Assembly (NCBI RefSeq): GCF_018402035.1
Contig: NZ_JAGYJN010000006.1
Span: 1 to 64,000, forward strand
Direction of reading: 5' to 3'
Length of the DNA stretch: 64,000 nucleotides
DNA from: Roseicyclus sp.
Lineage (GTDB): Bacteria > Pseudomonadota > Alphaproteobacteria > Rhodobacterales > Rhodobacteraceae
Shown here: positions 53,147 to 62,709 of the stretch, piece after piece
How positions within the stretch are numbered: the stretch's first letter is position 1
Layout of the letters: each line of letters starts with the position of its first letter
The notes under the pieces: generated by a model
Told to the model about the DNA's origin: nothing
What the model saw: the letters and a program-made list of their open reading frames with translations, nothing else
The model's database searches: none
Program-made: the position numbers and the translations under genes

Positions 53147-55090
53147 ATGCGGCAGGTTTTGCTGAGTGTTTTTCTTTTGTTGGCGCCGTTGCGCGTCGGT
53201 GCCGAGACCGAGGCGCTTGGGCGTGCATTAGATGCGCTGGCCAAAGGGGATATGGCCGTCGCGACACAGGCGGCTGCCCGGATCAATGACCCCGTCGCGC
53301 GCGACATCATCAGCTGGACCCGGCTGCGCGCAGCACCAGCCGCCGGGGAATGGCGCGAATATCGCGATTTTCTGGCGCGCAACCCCGATTGGCCCGGTCT
53401 GCCCTTTTTGCGCACCCAAGGTGAGGCCGCGATCCCCGAGAATGCCGATCCGCGCGATGTGATCGCCTATTTCGCCACTGATCTTCCGACAACGGGGGCG
53501 GGATCACGCGCGCTTGCGCTGGCCTATCAGGCGCGCGGTGATCGCGCCGCCGCCGAGGCGGAAGCGATCCGGGGGTGGACCTCGATTGTCATGACCGCCG
53601 AGGAGGCGGCGGGGATGCGCGCCGCATTTGGTGCGGTGCTCAACCAAGGCAATCACCATATTGCGCGCCTCGATCACCTCTTGTGGGAAGGGGCCGAAGA
53701 ACGCGCCCGCGCCATGCTGCCCTTGGTGCCTGAGGCTTGGCAAAAGCTGGCCTTGGCGCGGATCGCACTGCGCGCGCGCCAAAACGGCGTCGATGCTCTG
53801 ATCGCGGCGGTACCAGCCGCATTGGCCGATCATCCGGGGCTGGCCTATGAGCGGTTCTTGTGGCGCATGCGGGCGGGCAACTGGGACAGCGCGGGCGCGC
53901 TGATGGTCGAGCGCTCGGCCTCGCGCCAAGCCTTGGGCCGACCTTTGGCTTGGGCAGACCGACGCGCCGATCTCGCCCGCGATGTGATGCGCGATGGGGA
54001 TTTTGCGACCTGTTACCGCTATGCGGCTGGTCATCATGTCGATCCCGCGCGCGAGGATTCATCCTTTTCCGAGAATGAATGGCTGGCGGGTTACTGTGCC
54101 TATCGCCTTGGCCGGAGCGAGGTTGCCGTCGGACATTTCGAAACCTTCCGCGGGAGTGTCGCAAGCCCGATCTCGCTTGGGCGGGCGGGCTATTGGCTGG
54201 GCCGCGCGCATGAGGCCGCAGGCAATCGCGCCGCTGCCGCCAGCGCCTTTGCGTTCGGCGCGCGCTACCAGTCGAGTTTTTATGGCCAGCTTGCCGCCGA
54301 GCGTGGCGGGTTGCCCGTCGATCCGGCCTTTCTGGCCCGCGAGGATTATGGCGATTGGCGACAGGCGGCCTTTACCCGCTCAAGCGTGTTTCAAGCGGCG
54401 CTGTTGTATTTCGCGGTGGGCGAGGAATGGCCCGCCGAGCGTTTCTTGACCCATTTGACCGAAAGCCTCGGCAGGCAAGAAGCAGGGCAATTGGGCGATT
54501 TCGCGCTTGGGATCGGGGATGTACATGTCGCGCTCAGGATCGCCAAGCGCGCAGCACTGGCCGGGCACGAGATCATGCGCCCCTATTACCCGATCAAGCC
54601 CGCGTTGGCTGATGCCGGTTTGGGCGCACCCCCGGCCTTGGTGCTGGCGATTGCGCGGCGCGAATCCGAGTTTGACCCAAGCGTGGTCAGCCCCGCGGGT
54701 GCGCTTGGCTTGATGCAGGTGATGCCCGGCACGGGCCGCGACACCGCGCGCGCCATCGGCCTGCCCTATTCGCAAGAACGGCTGCTGAATGACGCGGCCT
54801 ATAACGCGCGGATTGGTGCTAGCTATCTGGCCCAGCTTGGGCGGCGTTACAGTGATAATCTGGTTTTGGTGGCGGCTGCCTATAACGCGGGGCCAAGCCG
54901 GGCCGATGAATGGATTGGGCGATTTGGTGATCCACGCCGCGTCGATGATGTGATCTTTTGGATCGAGGCCATCCCCTTCACCGAGACGCGCAACTACATC
55001 ATGCGCGTCACCGAAAGCCTTGCCATCTACGAGGCGCAGTTGACCGGGCAACTGCCGCGCTTGGGTCTGTCGCAGCGTTTGGTCAGGTAG
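53147..55090 (+). CDS. Soluble lytic murein transglycosylase (Slt-like)
   Basis: 647-residue periplasmic enzyme cutting MurNAc-GlcNAc bonds with 1,6-anhydro product. The signal peptide is [20 protein letters not shown] long superhelical alpha region (residues about 30-470) is followed by the goose-lysozyme-like domain: catalytic Glu506 in [10 protein letters not shown], then [17 protein letters not shown] and [15 protein letters not shown]. Its anhydro-muropeptide products feed the recycling steps in which the AmgK/MurU pair acts. Confidence 0.93.
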   Translation: MRQVLLSVFLLLAPLRVGAETEALGRALDALAKGDMAVATQAAARINDPVARDIISWTRLRAAPAAGEWREYRDFLARNPDWPGLPFLRTQGEAAIPENADPRDVIAYFATDLPTTGAGSRALALAYQARGDRAAAEAEAIRGWTSIVMTAEEAAGMRAAFGAVLNQGNHHIARLDHLLWEGAEERARAMLPLVPEAWQKLALARIALRARQNGVDALIAAVPAALADHPGLAYERFLWRMRAGNWDSAGALMVERSASRQALGRPLAWADRRADLARDVMRDGDFATCYRYAAGHHVDPAREDSSFSENEWLAGYCAYRLGRSEVAVGHFETFRGSVASPISLGRAGYWLGRAHEAAGNRAAAASAFAFGARYQSSFYGQLAAERGGLPVDPAFLAREDYGDWRQAAFTRSSVFQAALLYFAVGEEWPAERFLTHLTESLGRQEAGQLGDFALGIGDVHVALRIAKRAALAGHEIMRPYYPIKPALADAGLGAPPALVLAIARRESEFDPSVVSPAGALGLMQVMPGTGRDTARAIGLPYSQERLLNDAAYNARIGASYLAQLGRRYSDNLVLVAAAYNAGPSRADEWIGRFGDPRRVDDVIFWIEAIPFTETRNYIMRVTESLAIYEAQLTGQLPRLGLSQRLVR

Positions 55091-55093
55091 CGA

Positions 55094-56587
55094 TCAAGAG
55101 GCGGGGCCGAAAGGTTCACAGGGGATTGCACGGGCTGTCAGCCGGGCGCAAGCGCGCGCGGCTTGATCTTCGGTCAAGCCTTGAAAGCGCGCCTCGTAGC
55201 CGCCATTGCGCTGCACCACACGGCGCAGGGCTTGGTCGAATGTGCCGATTTCGCTGAGTGCGGTGCGCAGCAAAAGCCGCTCGGCTGCATGATGCGAGGG
55301 TTGCGGGCCAAGCGAGACACCAAAGAGCCGCGATCCGCTGGAGGAGGCGCGCGTGATCACCTCGGGCTCAAGCGGGCCTGCGACGATGATCGGTTCGGGC
55401 GCATCGGCGGGTCGCGGTGGAATGGGCAGGGATTGCGTCACGGCGGTTTCGACCTGTGCCTGTGGTCTGGGCAAGGGTTGAATGGCCGGTACTGGCTCTG
55501 CATCTGCGCTGGTGCTTGGCAGATCAGGTGCGGCTTGCGGCGCTGGTTGCGCCTCGGTCGCCGCTGCTTGGATTGCTTCGCCAACCGCCGCTTCGATCGC
55601 GGCAAGAAGCGCGGGTTCAGGCGCGCGCGGTGCTTGTGTCGTGCCCGGGCGTGGTGTTGGGCGCAGCGATTGCGACATGACACCAGAGGTCAACACGGTT
55701 TCCCCAGTGCTAGCGCCAGCGCCACTATTTGGCCCATAGGTCGGGAGCGCCGGGCGTCTCTCGGTCGCACGCGCTGGTGCGCGCGCAAAGCCCATATCCA
55801 TCAGTTCCATGATGCGCTGGTTGCGCCATGCCGTTGATTGCCCGCCGAAAACCGTGGCGATGACCCGCACATTTCCCCGCTCGGCCGAGGCGACAAGGTT
55901 GAAACCTGCTGCACGGGTGTAGCCCGTCTTGATCCCATCCGCGCCGCGATAGGCTTCGAGAAGCGCGCGGTTGGTGTTGCGGACCGTGGCGATGCCTGCG
56001 TCATCCTGACGGCGAGAGAAAATATTGTAGTATTGCGGATAATCATAGAAGAGCCGCCGCCCCATGATGGTCATGTCGCTTGCGGTCGACAAATGCCCCT
56101 CTTGGGTCAGGCCATGGGCATTGCGGAATGTCGTCCGCGTCATGCCGAGCGCTTGCGCCGTGCGGGTCATGCGCTGGGCAAAGGCCGCTTCTGACCCTGA
56201 AATCGCCTCGCCAATCGCGGTGGCCGCGTCATTGGCCGAACGGATCGCTGCGGCACGGATCAGGTAACGAAACCGGATCGTGGATCCAGCGCGCAGCCCC
56301 AGCCGCGACGGCGGTTCCGAGGCTGCATGCTGCGAAATCCGCACGGGGGTGTCGAGCGTGATCTCGCCCAGCCGGATCGCCTCGAAGGCGACGTAAAGCG
56401 TCATCATTTTCGTCAGCGAGGCAGGGTGAAGCCGGGTGTCGGCGTTGCGCGAATGCAGCACTTCGCCCGTGCGCGCATCCATGACCATCGCCGCATAGGG
56501 CGCAGCCTTGAGCGCGCCGCCCATCAGGGTTGCGCAAACAATCAGAACCAGCCCAAATAGGGCCGGAAGGGCGGATCTGTGTATCAC
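55094..56587 (-). CDS. D-alanyl-D-alanine carboxypeptidase with C-terminal SPOR-like domain
   Basis: 497-residue penicillin-binding protein (S11 family), DacA/DacC-like. The signal peptide is LPALFGLVLIVCATLMGGALKA. The active site is Ser57-x-x-Lys60 (PASLTK), SxN is Ser117-Asn119 (SAND) and KTG starts at Lys220 (DGIKTG). A Pro/Ala-rich linker (about 280-410) leads to a C-terminal SPOR-type repeat (LLLRTALSEIGTFDQAL…) that would target septal denuded glycan. It is convergent with the transglycosylase, 3 bp apart. Confidence 0.92.
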   Translation of the reverse strand: MIHRSALPALFGLVLIVCATLMGGALKAAPYAAMVMDARTGEVLHSRNADTRLHPASLTKMMTLYVAFEAIRLGEITLDTPVRISQHAASEPPSRLGLRAGSTIRFRYLIRAAAIRSANDAATAIGEAISGSEAAFAQRMTRTAQALGMTRTTFRNAHGLTQEGHLSTASDMTIMGRRLFYDYPQYYNIFSRRQDDAGIATVRNTNRALLEAYRGADGIKTGYTRAAGFNLVASAERGNVRVIATVFGGQSTAWRNQRIMELMDMGFARAPARATERRPALPTYGPNSGAGASTGETVLTSGVMSQSLRPTPRPGTTQAPRAPEPALLAAIEAAVGEAIQAAATEAQPAPQAAPDLPSTSADAEPVPAIQPLPRPQAQVETAVTQSLPIPPRPADAPEPIIVAGPLEPEVITRASSSGSRLFGVSLGPQPSHHAAERLLLRTALSEIGTFDQALRRVVQRNGGYEARFQGLTEDQAARACARLTARAIPCEPFGPAS

Positions 56588-56836
56588 GGAGCCTGCTCGC
56601 TCTGCCTTGGGGTGCCGTCTTTTGCGGCGATTAATCCCACCCTATGCGATCCCCATCCAAAAATCTACGGGGCATTGCGAAAAAAGCGGTCGCTGACAGA
56701 GACTTGAGCGGTATCTTTCGATGGGCCTGTGTGGCTGCCGCCACCGCCATGGTCCATGCAAGCTTGTGCAAACACCGCATAGCGCGAGTGAAACGGGTCT
56801 GATACAACCTTCCCGAGATGAGAAAGGACGTTGCCC

Positions 56837-57718
56837 GTGAAGGATAATTTTGAAGACCGTAAGACGCGCGCCTCGGCATGGTTCCGCAGCCTGCGCGACG
56901 AGATTGTTGCCGCTTTCGAGGCGCTCGAGGATACGCAAACCGGCGATCTGCCAGCTGGCCGCTTTGAGGTCACGCAGACAAAGCGCCATTCCGACGATGG
57001 GCAAGATGCCGGCGGCGGCTTGATGAGCGTCATGCGCGGTGGGCGCGTTTTCGAGAAAGTCGGGGTCAATGTTTCGACGGTTTACGGACAGCTTGGGCCG
57101 CGTGCGGTTGCGGCGATGGCCGCGCGCAAGGATTTGTCGGGGCTAAAGGATGATCCGACCTTCTGGGCCGCGGGGATTTCGCTTGTGGCCCATATGCGCA
57201 ACCCGCATGCACCGGCGGTGCATATGAACACGCGCATGTTCTGGACACCGGTCGCAAGCTGGTTTGGTGGCGGTACCGATCTGAACCCCGCCATCGAATA
57301 TGCCGAGGATACGGCGCATTTCCATGATGTGCTGCGCGACCACTGCGCGCCTCATGCCCCGGATTACTACGACCGCTTCAAGGCTTGGGCGGATGAGTAT
57401 TTCTATGTCCCGCACCGCAATCGCGCGCGCGGCGTTGGTGGCATTTTCTATGACGATCTGCACACCGGCGATTGGGAGGCGGATTTCGCCTTTACCCAAG
57501 ATGTCGGTCGCGCCTTTCTGCCTGCCTTCGTGCCATTGGTCGAAAAGCGTCGGCATAGCCCTTGGACCGAGGATGACCGCGAGGCGCAATTGATCCATCG
57601 CGGGCTCTATGCCGAGTACAATCTTGTCTATGATCGCGGCACGAAATTCGGGCTTGAAACCGGGCATGATGCCAATGCGGTTTTGATGAGCTTGCCGCCC
57701 ATCGCGAAATGGACCTGA
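56837..57718 (+). CDS. hemF: Oxygen-dependent coproporphyrinogen III oxidase
   Basis: 293-residue cytoplasmic enzyme converting coproporphyrinogen III to protoporphyrinogen IX with O2. Conserved blocks are GGLMSVMRGGRVFEKVGVN, SLVAHMRNPHAPAVHMNTR (His residues), GGGTDLNPAIEY and YVPHRNRARGVGGIFYDDL. GTG 56837 is taken as start because AAGGA lies 8 nt ahead; the in-frame TTG six bases earlier is too close to it. No convincing FNR-type box was found in the 249-bp upstream region. Confidence 0.95.
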   Translation: MKDNFEDRKTRASAWFRSLRDEIVAAFEALEDTQTGDLPAGRFEVTQTKRHSDDGQDAGGGLMSVMRGGRVFEKVGVNVSTVYGQLGPRAVAAMAARKDLSGLKDDPTFWAAGISLVAHMRNPHAPAVHMNTRMFWTPVASWFGGGTDLNPAIEYAEDTAHFHDVLRDHCAPHAPDYYDRFKAWADEYFYVPHRNRARGVGGIFYDDLHTGDWEADFAFTQDVGRAFLPAFVPLVEKRRHSPWTEDDREAQLIHRGLYAEYNLVYDRGTKFGLETGHDANAVLMSLPPIAKWT

Positions 57719-57878
57719 GCCCGACTACGGCTTGAAAGCTGTCAAGCGACGCGATCAATACGCAAGGTTTGCTCGCAAATCCGGCGCGCTTTCGCCGCTT
57801 TGCAGCGCCAGACCCGGCGGAAACTGGCTACCTATAGGAAACTCTCGGCTTCGTGTCCGTGTGTTGCGTTGAATGCGC

Positions 57879-57912
57879 GGTCTGCATGCTTAGGCTTTTG
57901 AGCATGCAGACC
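57879..57912. promoter_or_regulatory. Perfect 12-bp stem-loop in the leader of the beta-barrel gene
   Basis: GGTCTGCATGCT, 10-nt loop TAGGCTTTTG, AGCATGCAGACC. It ends 51 bp before the ATG at 57964. There is no T-run, so it is more likely an mRNA-stability or regulatory hairpin, or a protein-binding palindrome. Confidence 0.5.
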
Positions 57913-57963
57913 AAGCGCAGGCTGCAATTCCCAGAACAGACATAAGCGCAAGGAGTTCCCGTT

Positions 57964-58557
57964 ATGAAACATTCCCTCATCTTCGCCGCAGGGCTGGCCG
58001 CCGTGACGGCTGGGCCCGCTCTCGCTGGTGGAACAACGATACCGGGCCCCGCGCCTGTCATGCTTGAACCTGCCCCAATCCTCGCCATCGGCAGAAACTG
58101 GACAGGTCCATCGGTCGGCCTGCAACTGGGTTATGGTGATGTCTCGACCACCGGTCCGGTGCTTGAGGGCAATGACCTTATGATGGGTTTGCGGGCCTAT
58201 TATGATTACGATTTCGGTGACTTCATCCTTGGTGGTGGCCTGCAATATGACACGACTGACCTTGATCTTGGCGGGGTGGCGACGCTGGACGCGGTGACGC
58301 GTGTCGGTGTGCGCGGCGGCTTTGATCTGACCGATGATTGGATTTATGGCACGGCCGGTTGGGCGCGCGCCGAAACCAGCGGCGGCGGCGTCGGGGACAG
58401 CGATGGTTGGTTCGCGGGTCTGGGCTATGAGATGATGGTCAACGATATGATCAGCGTCGGCGCGGAACTGCTTTATCATGAATTCGACAGCTTCGATCTG
58501 GTCGGGCTCGCGGCTGATGCAACAACGGCTGCCGTATCGGTGAACTTCCGCTTTTGA
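57964..58557 (+). CDS. Small outer-membrane beta-barrel protein (Opa/OmpX-like)
   Basis: 197-residue secreted protein. The signal peptide is KHSLIFAAGLAAVTAGPALAG. About eight amphipathic strands follow (SVGLQLGYGDVS; MGLRAYYDYDFGDF; RVGVRGGFDLTDDW; FAGLGYEMMVND) and the last residue is an aromatic Phe (AAVSVNFRF), the insertion signal of outer-membrane barrels. SD AAGGAG stands 8 nt ahead of the ATG. The family is broad, with no specific function. A stem-loop lies in its leader. Confidence 0.82.
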   Translation: MKHSLIFAAGLAAVTAGPALAGGTTIPGPAPVMLEPAPILAIGRNWTGPSVGLQLGYGDVSTTGPVLEGNDLMMGLRAYYDYDFGDFILGGGLQYDTTDLDLGGVATLDAVTRVGVRGGFDLTDDWIYGTAGWARAETSGGGVGDSDGWFAGLGYEMMVNDMISVGAELLYHEFDSFDLVGLAADATTAAVSVNFRF

Positions 58558-58560
58558 GCG

Positions 58561-59730
58561 TCAGGTAAACACGGGCGCAAAATCTGCGCCAAGCCCCTCG
58601 GCGGTGACATCGCCGCCGAGGGCCGCAACGGCCCCCAGCCTGCCCAATTCATCGGCGCATTTCGCCGCCGCCCCATTGCCGCCGGTCAGCACCGTGGTGT
58701 CATCATCCAGCCGCCCGATATAGGGATGCCCGCTTGCCGTGAAGCTGACGGCGCAAGCGGCGGTTTTGGTCTGCGTGATCACCAGATCGGGCATCAACGC
58801 TTGTAAATGCCCCCGAAGAATATCGGCGGCGGCTTGGCTGCCTGCGGTCTTGAACCATGCGTTCAAAGCTGTGGCCTCGGTCGCGATGGGGCTGGTCGCC
58901 TCGCCCCCGATCTTGATGTAGCGCTGCCCATCGGGGTAGCGGATCGGCGGCAGAACATAGAGATCGGTGTGCCGATCATCCGGCACGAAGATCAGGCTTG
59001 GCATCCGGGCCAGATGCGCGGCCTGCCGGTCATCCACCGCCGCAAGCAAGATTGTGCGCTGATAGACCTGCATCGCAAGCCTTGCGTCGCCTAGACCGGG
59101 CATGGCCGACCAGCCGCCCATGGAAAGCACGACATGACCCGCCTGTAGGGATGTGCCATCCGATAGCTGCAATAGCCCTGATTCTCGGGATGTCACAGGC
59201 GCATGGATGACCCGTGCGCCTGCCGCGATCGCGACGGCCTCATGAGCGCGGCGCATCGCGCGCGGATCGATGACGCCGCCCAAAGGATCAAACGCCCCAA
59301 CGCTCCCTTTGGGAAGGTGGAAATAGGGGTAGCGCGCTGCAACTGTGGTGCCATCCATCTGTTGATGGTCCAGCCCCAAAAGTGCCGCGCATTGCAGAAA
59401 ATCTTGCGCCATCTCGGCCATTGGCCCCGCCGATGGCCCCGCCACCATCGCACCGCAGGGGTCAAAAAAGCTGATCCCGCTTTGTTGCTCCAACGCGCCG
59501 TAGCGCGCGATGGACCGCAGCGCGAGCCGCGCCCAGACAGGATCATGCGCGATGGCGCGCGTGATCCGCCCTGCGTCATGAAAACTCCCGAAAGGGCCGT
59601 CATGGCGGGGTGCGTCGTCCGGCTCATCCGGCCCGATCAAGACGACATCGCAGCCTGCCTGCGCCAAATAATATGCACAGGCCGTGCCCATCAGCCCGCG
59701 TCCGATAACGGCGAAATCAGCGCGTTCCAT
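58561..59730 (-). CDS. FAD-dependent oxidoreductase (DAO family, sarcosine/N-methyl amino-acid oxidase-like)
   Basis: 389-residue flavoenzyme. The N-terminal FAD-binding Rossmann motif is FAVIGRGLMGTACAYYLAQAG. RITRAIAHDPVWARLA and YPYFHLPKGSVGAFDPLGGVIDP resemble monomeric sarcosine and N-methyltryptophan oxidases. The C-terminal FAD block is HPYIGRLDDDTTVLTGGNG. The substrate is not defined. It converges on the beta-barrel gene with 3 bp between stops and stands alone as a transcription unit. A REP-like palindrome lies upstream at 59777-59826. Confidence 0.82.
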   Translation of the reverse strand: MERADFAVIGRGLMGTACAYYLAQAGCDVVLIGPDEPDDAPRHDGPFGSFHDAGRITRAIAHDPVWARLALRSIARYGALEQQSGISFFDPCGAMVAGPSAGPMAEMAQDFLQCAALLGLDHQQMDGTTVAARYPYFHLPKGSVGAFDPLGGVIDPRAMRRAHEAVAIAAGARVIHAPVTSRESGLLQLSDGTSLQAGHVVLSMGGWSAMPGLGDARLAMQVYQRTILLAAVDDRQAAHLARMPSLIFVPDDRHTDLYVLPPIRYPDGQRYIKIGGEATSPIATEATALNAWFKTAGSQAAADILRGHLQALMPDLVITQTKTAACAVSFTASGHPYIGRLDDDTTVLTGGNGAAAKCADELGRLGAVAALGGDVTAEGLGADFAPVFT

Positions 59731-59776
59731 CCCGGCCCTTTCGCGTGATGATCAGCGCAGTGTCATGCGTAATTTT

Positions 59777-59826
59777 GGAAAGATGAAGGAGGATTTGAAT
59801 AAGTTTCTCCCTGCCTTCATCTTTCC
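59777..59826. repeat. Rhodobacterales palindromic repeat between hemE and the oxidoreductase gene
   Basis: Arms GGAAAGATGAAGG and CCTTCATCTTTCC (13 bp, perfect) around a 24-nt centre, with CCCAAATAC following. The flanking motif resembles the ATATTTGG…GAAGAAG repeats at 41.4 and 51.1 kb. Confidence 0.6.
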
Positions 59827-59867
59827 CCAAATACGCAAGCAACCGCGCCGCTGGGCAAGGTGATGGG

Positions 59868-60914
59868 TCAGCCGCGGATGGTTTCCAACAGCAGATGCAC
59901 GTTGTCGGGATCAGCCTCGGGGGTGATGCCATGGCCGAGGTTGAAGATATGCGGCCCGCCCTTCAAGGCATCGACGATGCGGCGGGTTTCATCCACCAAA
60001 CCTTGGCCGCCCGTGATCATATGCTTGGGGTCAAGATTGCCCTGTACGCAGCTGTCGGGCTGCAGATGTTGGGCCGCCCATGCCGGGTCGACCGTTGTGT
60101 CGATGGCCAGACAATCAGCACCGACCGCCTTGGCAAAGCCTACGTATTTCTCGCCCGCCTCGCGCGGAAAGGCGATGATCGGCAGGCCGGGATGGCGGCG
60201 CTTGAGTTCGGTGGTGATCCGGCGCGCGGGCACGAGCGCGAAATCATGAAAGGCCTGACCTTTCAGCGATCCGGCCCAGCTGTCGAAGATCTTGATCACC
60301 TCGGCACCGGCCAAAACCTGTTGATCGAGATATTCGATCGTGGCCTCGGTCAACAAATCGATCAGCGCGCCAAAGGTTTCAGGATCGCTTTCGCGCAGCG
60401 CATGGGCAGGCGCTTGATCGGGTGTGCCACGCCCCGCGATCATGTAGGTGGCCACCGTCCAAGGTGCGCCCGCAAAGCCGATCAGCGTGGTTTCTTTCGG
60501 CAATTCGCGCGCAAGGATGCGCACCGTTTCATAGACCGGGGCCAGATGATCATGAATATCGTCGCGACCCTTGAGCTTTTTCAGCCCTTCGGGGCCTGTG
60601 ATCGTCGACAGCCGCGGCCCTTCGCCGGTGGAAAACCACAGATCGGCCCCCAGCGCGTCGGGGATCAGCAAGATATCGGCAAATAGGATCGAGGCATCGA
60701 ATCCATAGCGGCGGATCGGTTGCAGCGTGACCTCGGCCGCAAGATCCGAGTTATAGCACAGCGACAAGAAATCCCCCGCCTCGGCCCGTGTCGCGCGATA
60801 CTCTGGCAAGTAGCGCCCGGCTTGCCGCATCAGCCAAACTGGCGGCACATCCATCGCCTCACCGGCAAGCGAGCGCAGCAGTTTCTTTTGGCCAGCAGCA
60901 GGCGCATCAAACAT
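59868..60914 (-). CDS. hemE: Uroporphyrinogen decarboxylase
   Basis: 348-residue cytoplasmic enzyme that decarboxylates the four acetates of uroporphyrinogen III. The N-terminal signature is [17 protein letters not shown], then catalytic Asp in [25 protein letters not shown] and [16 protein letters not shown]. It is divergent from hemC, with 105 bp between the two genes that contain a symmetric TGTCAA/TTGACA site. Confidence 0.96.
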   Translation of the reverse strand: MFDAPAAGQKKLLRSLAGEAMDVPPVWLMRQAGRYLPEYRATRAEAGDFLSLCYNSDLAAEVTLQPIRRYGFDASILFADILLIPDALGADLWFSTGEGPRLSTITGPEGLKKLKGRDDIHDHLAPVYETVRILARELPKETTLIGFAGAPWTVATYMIAGRGTPDQAPAHALRESDPETFGALIDLLTEATIEYLDQQVLAGAEVIKIFDSWAGSLKGQAFHDFALVPARRITTELKRRHPGLPIIAFPREAGEKYVGFAKAVGADCLAIDTTVDPAWAAQHLQPDSCVQGNLDPKHMITGGQGLVDETRRIVDALKGGPHIFNLGHGITPEADPDNVHLLLETIRG

Positions 60915-60985
60915 GGGGATTGTCCTTTGGTCGTTTCGAGGACAGGAATTGACCTCCTGACCGAGTCTGTCAACCCAAAGGCGAT

Positions 60986-61003
60986 TGTCAAGTCAAGTTG
61001 ACA
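60986..61003. promoter_or_regulatory. TGTCAA-N6-TTGACA palindrome in the hemE/hemC divergent region
   Basis: Arms TGTCAA and TTGACA separated by GTCAAG, 16 bp ahead of hemC. A further CTGTCAAC copy lies at about 60967-60974. Each arm is also a consensus -35 hexamer on one strand, so promoter elements and operator may coincide. Confidence 0.4.
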
Positions 61004-61019
61004 GATATAGAAAGAGCGC

Positions 61020-61982
61020 ATGACGACCAATCGACCGACACCCGCCCAACCGCTTCGCATCGGAACCCGTGGTTCACCACTGGCGCTGGCACAGGCACAT
61101 GAAACCCGTCGCCGCCTGAGCGCGGCCTTCGATCTGCCCGAAGCGGCCTTTGAGATCGTTGTCATCAAGACCATGGGCGATGACCGCGCCTTGATCGATG
61201 CCGACAAGCCGCTCAAGGATCTGGGCGGTAAGGGCTTGTTCACCCGTGAAATCGAAGATGATCTTTTGTCAGGGAAAATTGACATCGCTGTCCATTCGAT
61301 GAAGGACATGCCGGTGTTGCAGCCAGCGGGCTTGGTCTTGGATTGCTACCTGCCGCGCGAAGATGTGCGCGATGCTTTCGTTTCACTCGGTCATGACAGC
61401 TTGGCCGCTTTGCCGCAGGGGGCCTGTGTCGGCTCATCCAGCCTGCGCCGCCGCGCGCAGCTCAAAGCGCGCCGCCCGGATTTGTCGGTGGTCGAGTTTC
61501 GCGGCAATGTGCAGACGCGGATGAAGAAGCTGGGCGATGGTGTTGTCGATGCCACTTTCCTTGCGATGGCGGGGCTGCGCCGTTTGGGCATGGAAGAGGT
61601 GGTGCGCACCGCAATCGCGACCGAAGAGATGCTACCCGCTGTCGCCCAAGGGGCCATCGGGATCGAACGGCGTGCCGATGATCACCGCGTGGCCGCGATG
61701 CTTGATGCGATTCATGATATTCCCACAGGTCAGCGTTTGGCCGCCGAGCGTGCCTTTTTGGCGGGGCTTGATGGTTCATGCCAGACCCCCATCGCAGGCT
61801 TGGCTGAGATCGCGGAGGGGCGCTTGCGGTTGCGCGGCGAGATTTTGCGCCCAGACGGGTCCGAAGTGTTGACCGACGACAGGCAAGCCGCAATCGCCGA
61901 TGCTGCCGCCTTGGGTGCCGAGATGGCGCGCGACTTGCGCCAGCGCGCAGGCCCCGGCTTTTTCGACTGGCACAGCGCCTAG
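61020..61982 (+). CDS. hemC: Hydroxymethylbilane synthase (porphobilinogen deaminase)
   Basis: 320-residue enzyme that polymerises four porphobilinogens. LRIGTRGSPLALAQAHETR starts domain 1; VHSMKDMPV, GSSSLRRRAQL and the dipyrromethane-cofactor Cys near residue 254 (DGSCQTPIAG) are present. Its product is the substrate of HemD (12.3-13.0 kb). It is divergent from hemE. Transcription is probably shared with hemE through the intervening palindrome. Confidence 0.96.
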   Translation: MTTNRPTPAQPLRIGTRGSPLALAQAHETRRRLSAAFDLPEAAFEIVVIKTMGDDRALIDADKPLKDLGGKGLFTREIEDDLLSGKIDIAVHSMKDMPVLQPAGLVLDCYLPREDVRDAFVSLGHDSLAALPQGACVGSSSLRRRAQLKARRPDLSVVEFRGNVQTRMKKLGDGVVDATFLAMAGLRRLGMEEVVRTAIATEEMLPAVAQGAIGIERRADDHRVAAMLDAIHDIPTGQRLAAERAFLAGLDGSCQTPIAGLAEIAEGRLRLRGEILRPDGSEVLTDDRQAAIADAAALGAEMARDLRQRAGPGFFDWHSA

Positions 61983-62136
61983 GGTCTGCACCGGCGCTGT
62001 CCCAAATTTCGGCTAAATTTTCACAATGACCGCGCTTTCGGCGCGCTTGTCCGGTTGCACCTTGGGCAGCGGCGTGATTTTGTCTTTCGTGCGTCTATAT
62101 ACGCTTTTGTAACGTGATCTGCGCGAAAGTATTTCG

Positions 62137-62709
62137 ATGTTGGTTGAGGAAACGGGAATACCCGATTTGCGGGTGATCACGCCGCCGCGGTTTGGTGATG
62201 CGCGCGGGTTTTTTGCGGAGACCTATAGCCGCGACAAGCTGGCGGCGCATGGCATTACGCTTGATTTCGTTCAGGATAATCACTCGCTGTCGGCGCAGGC
62301 GGGCACGGTGCGGGGCTTGCATTTTCAGGCGCCGCCGCGTGCGCAGGCCAAGCTGGTGCGCTGTGGGCGGGGGGTGTTGTTCGATGTGGCGGTCGATATC
62401 CGGCGTGGCTCGCCCAGCTATGGGCGTTGGTTCGGGATCGAGCTGAGCTTTGAGAATGGCAAGCAATTGCTGATCCCCGCGGGCTTTGCGCATGGGTTTG
62501 TCACCCGCGCGCCCGATACCGAGATCATCTATAAGTGTTCGGATATCTACGCACCCCAGACTGAGGGGGCGCTTGCTTGGGACGACCCAGATATCGGCAT
62601 CGATTGGGCGATGGGCGATGTTTCCCCGATCTTGTCAGCCAAGGATGCAGTGGCGGGTGCTTTTGCGGATTTCGACAGCCCCTTTGTCTATGACGGGGGC
62701 GCATCATGA
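62137..62709 (+). CDS. rfbC: dTDP-4-dehydrorhamnose 3,5-epimerase
   Basis: 190-residue cupin enzyme of the dTDP-L-rhamnose pathway. [17 protein letters not shown] carries the active-site His region, [17 protein letters not shown] and [21 protein letters not shown] the rest of the site. It is the first gene of a surface-polysaccharide run. The stop overlaps the rfbB start (ATGA). The 154 bp upstream show no recognised element. Confidence 0.94.
   Translation: MLVEETGIPDLRVITPPRFGDARGFFAETYSRDKLAAHGITLDFVQDNHSLSAQAGTVRGLHFQAPPRAQAKLVRCGRGVLFDVAVDIRRGSPSYGRWFGIELSFENGKQLLIPAGFAHGFVTRAPDTEIIYKCSDIYAPQTEGALAWDDPDIGIDWAMGDVSPILSAKDAVAGAFADFDSPFVYDGGAS

Noticed and set aside
56740-56760. FNR/CRP-type box upstream of hemF
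   Set aside because: The upstream TTGAG-N4-ATCTT-like sequence has only one good half-site.
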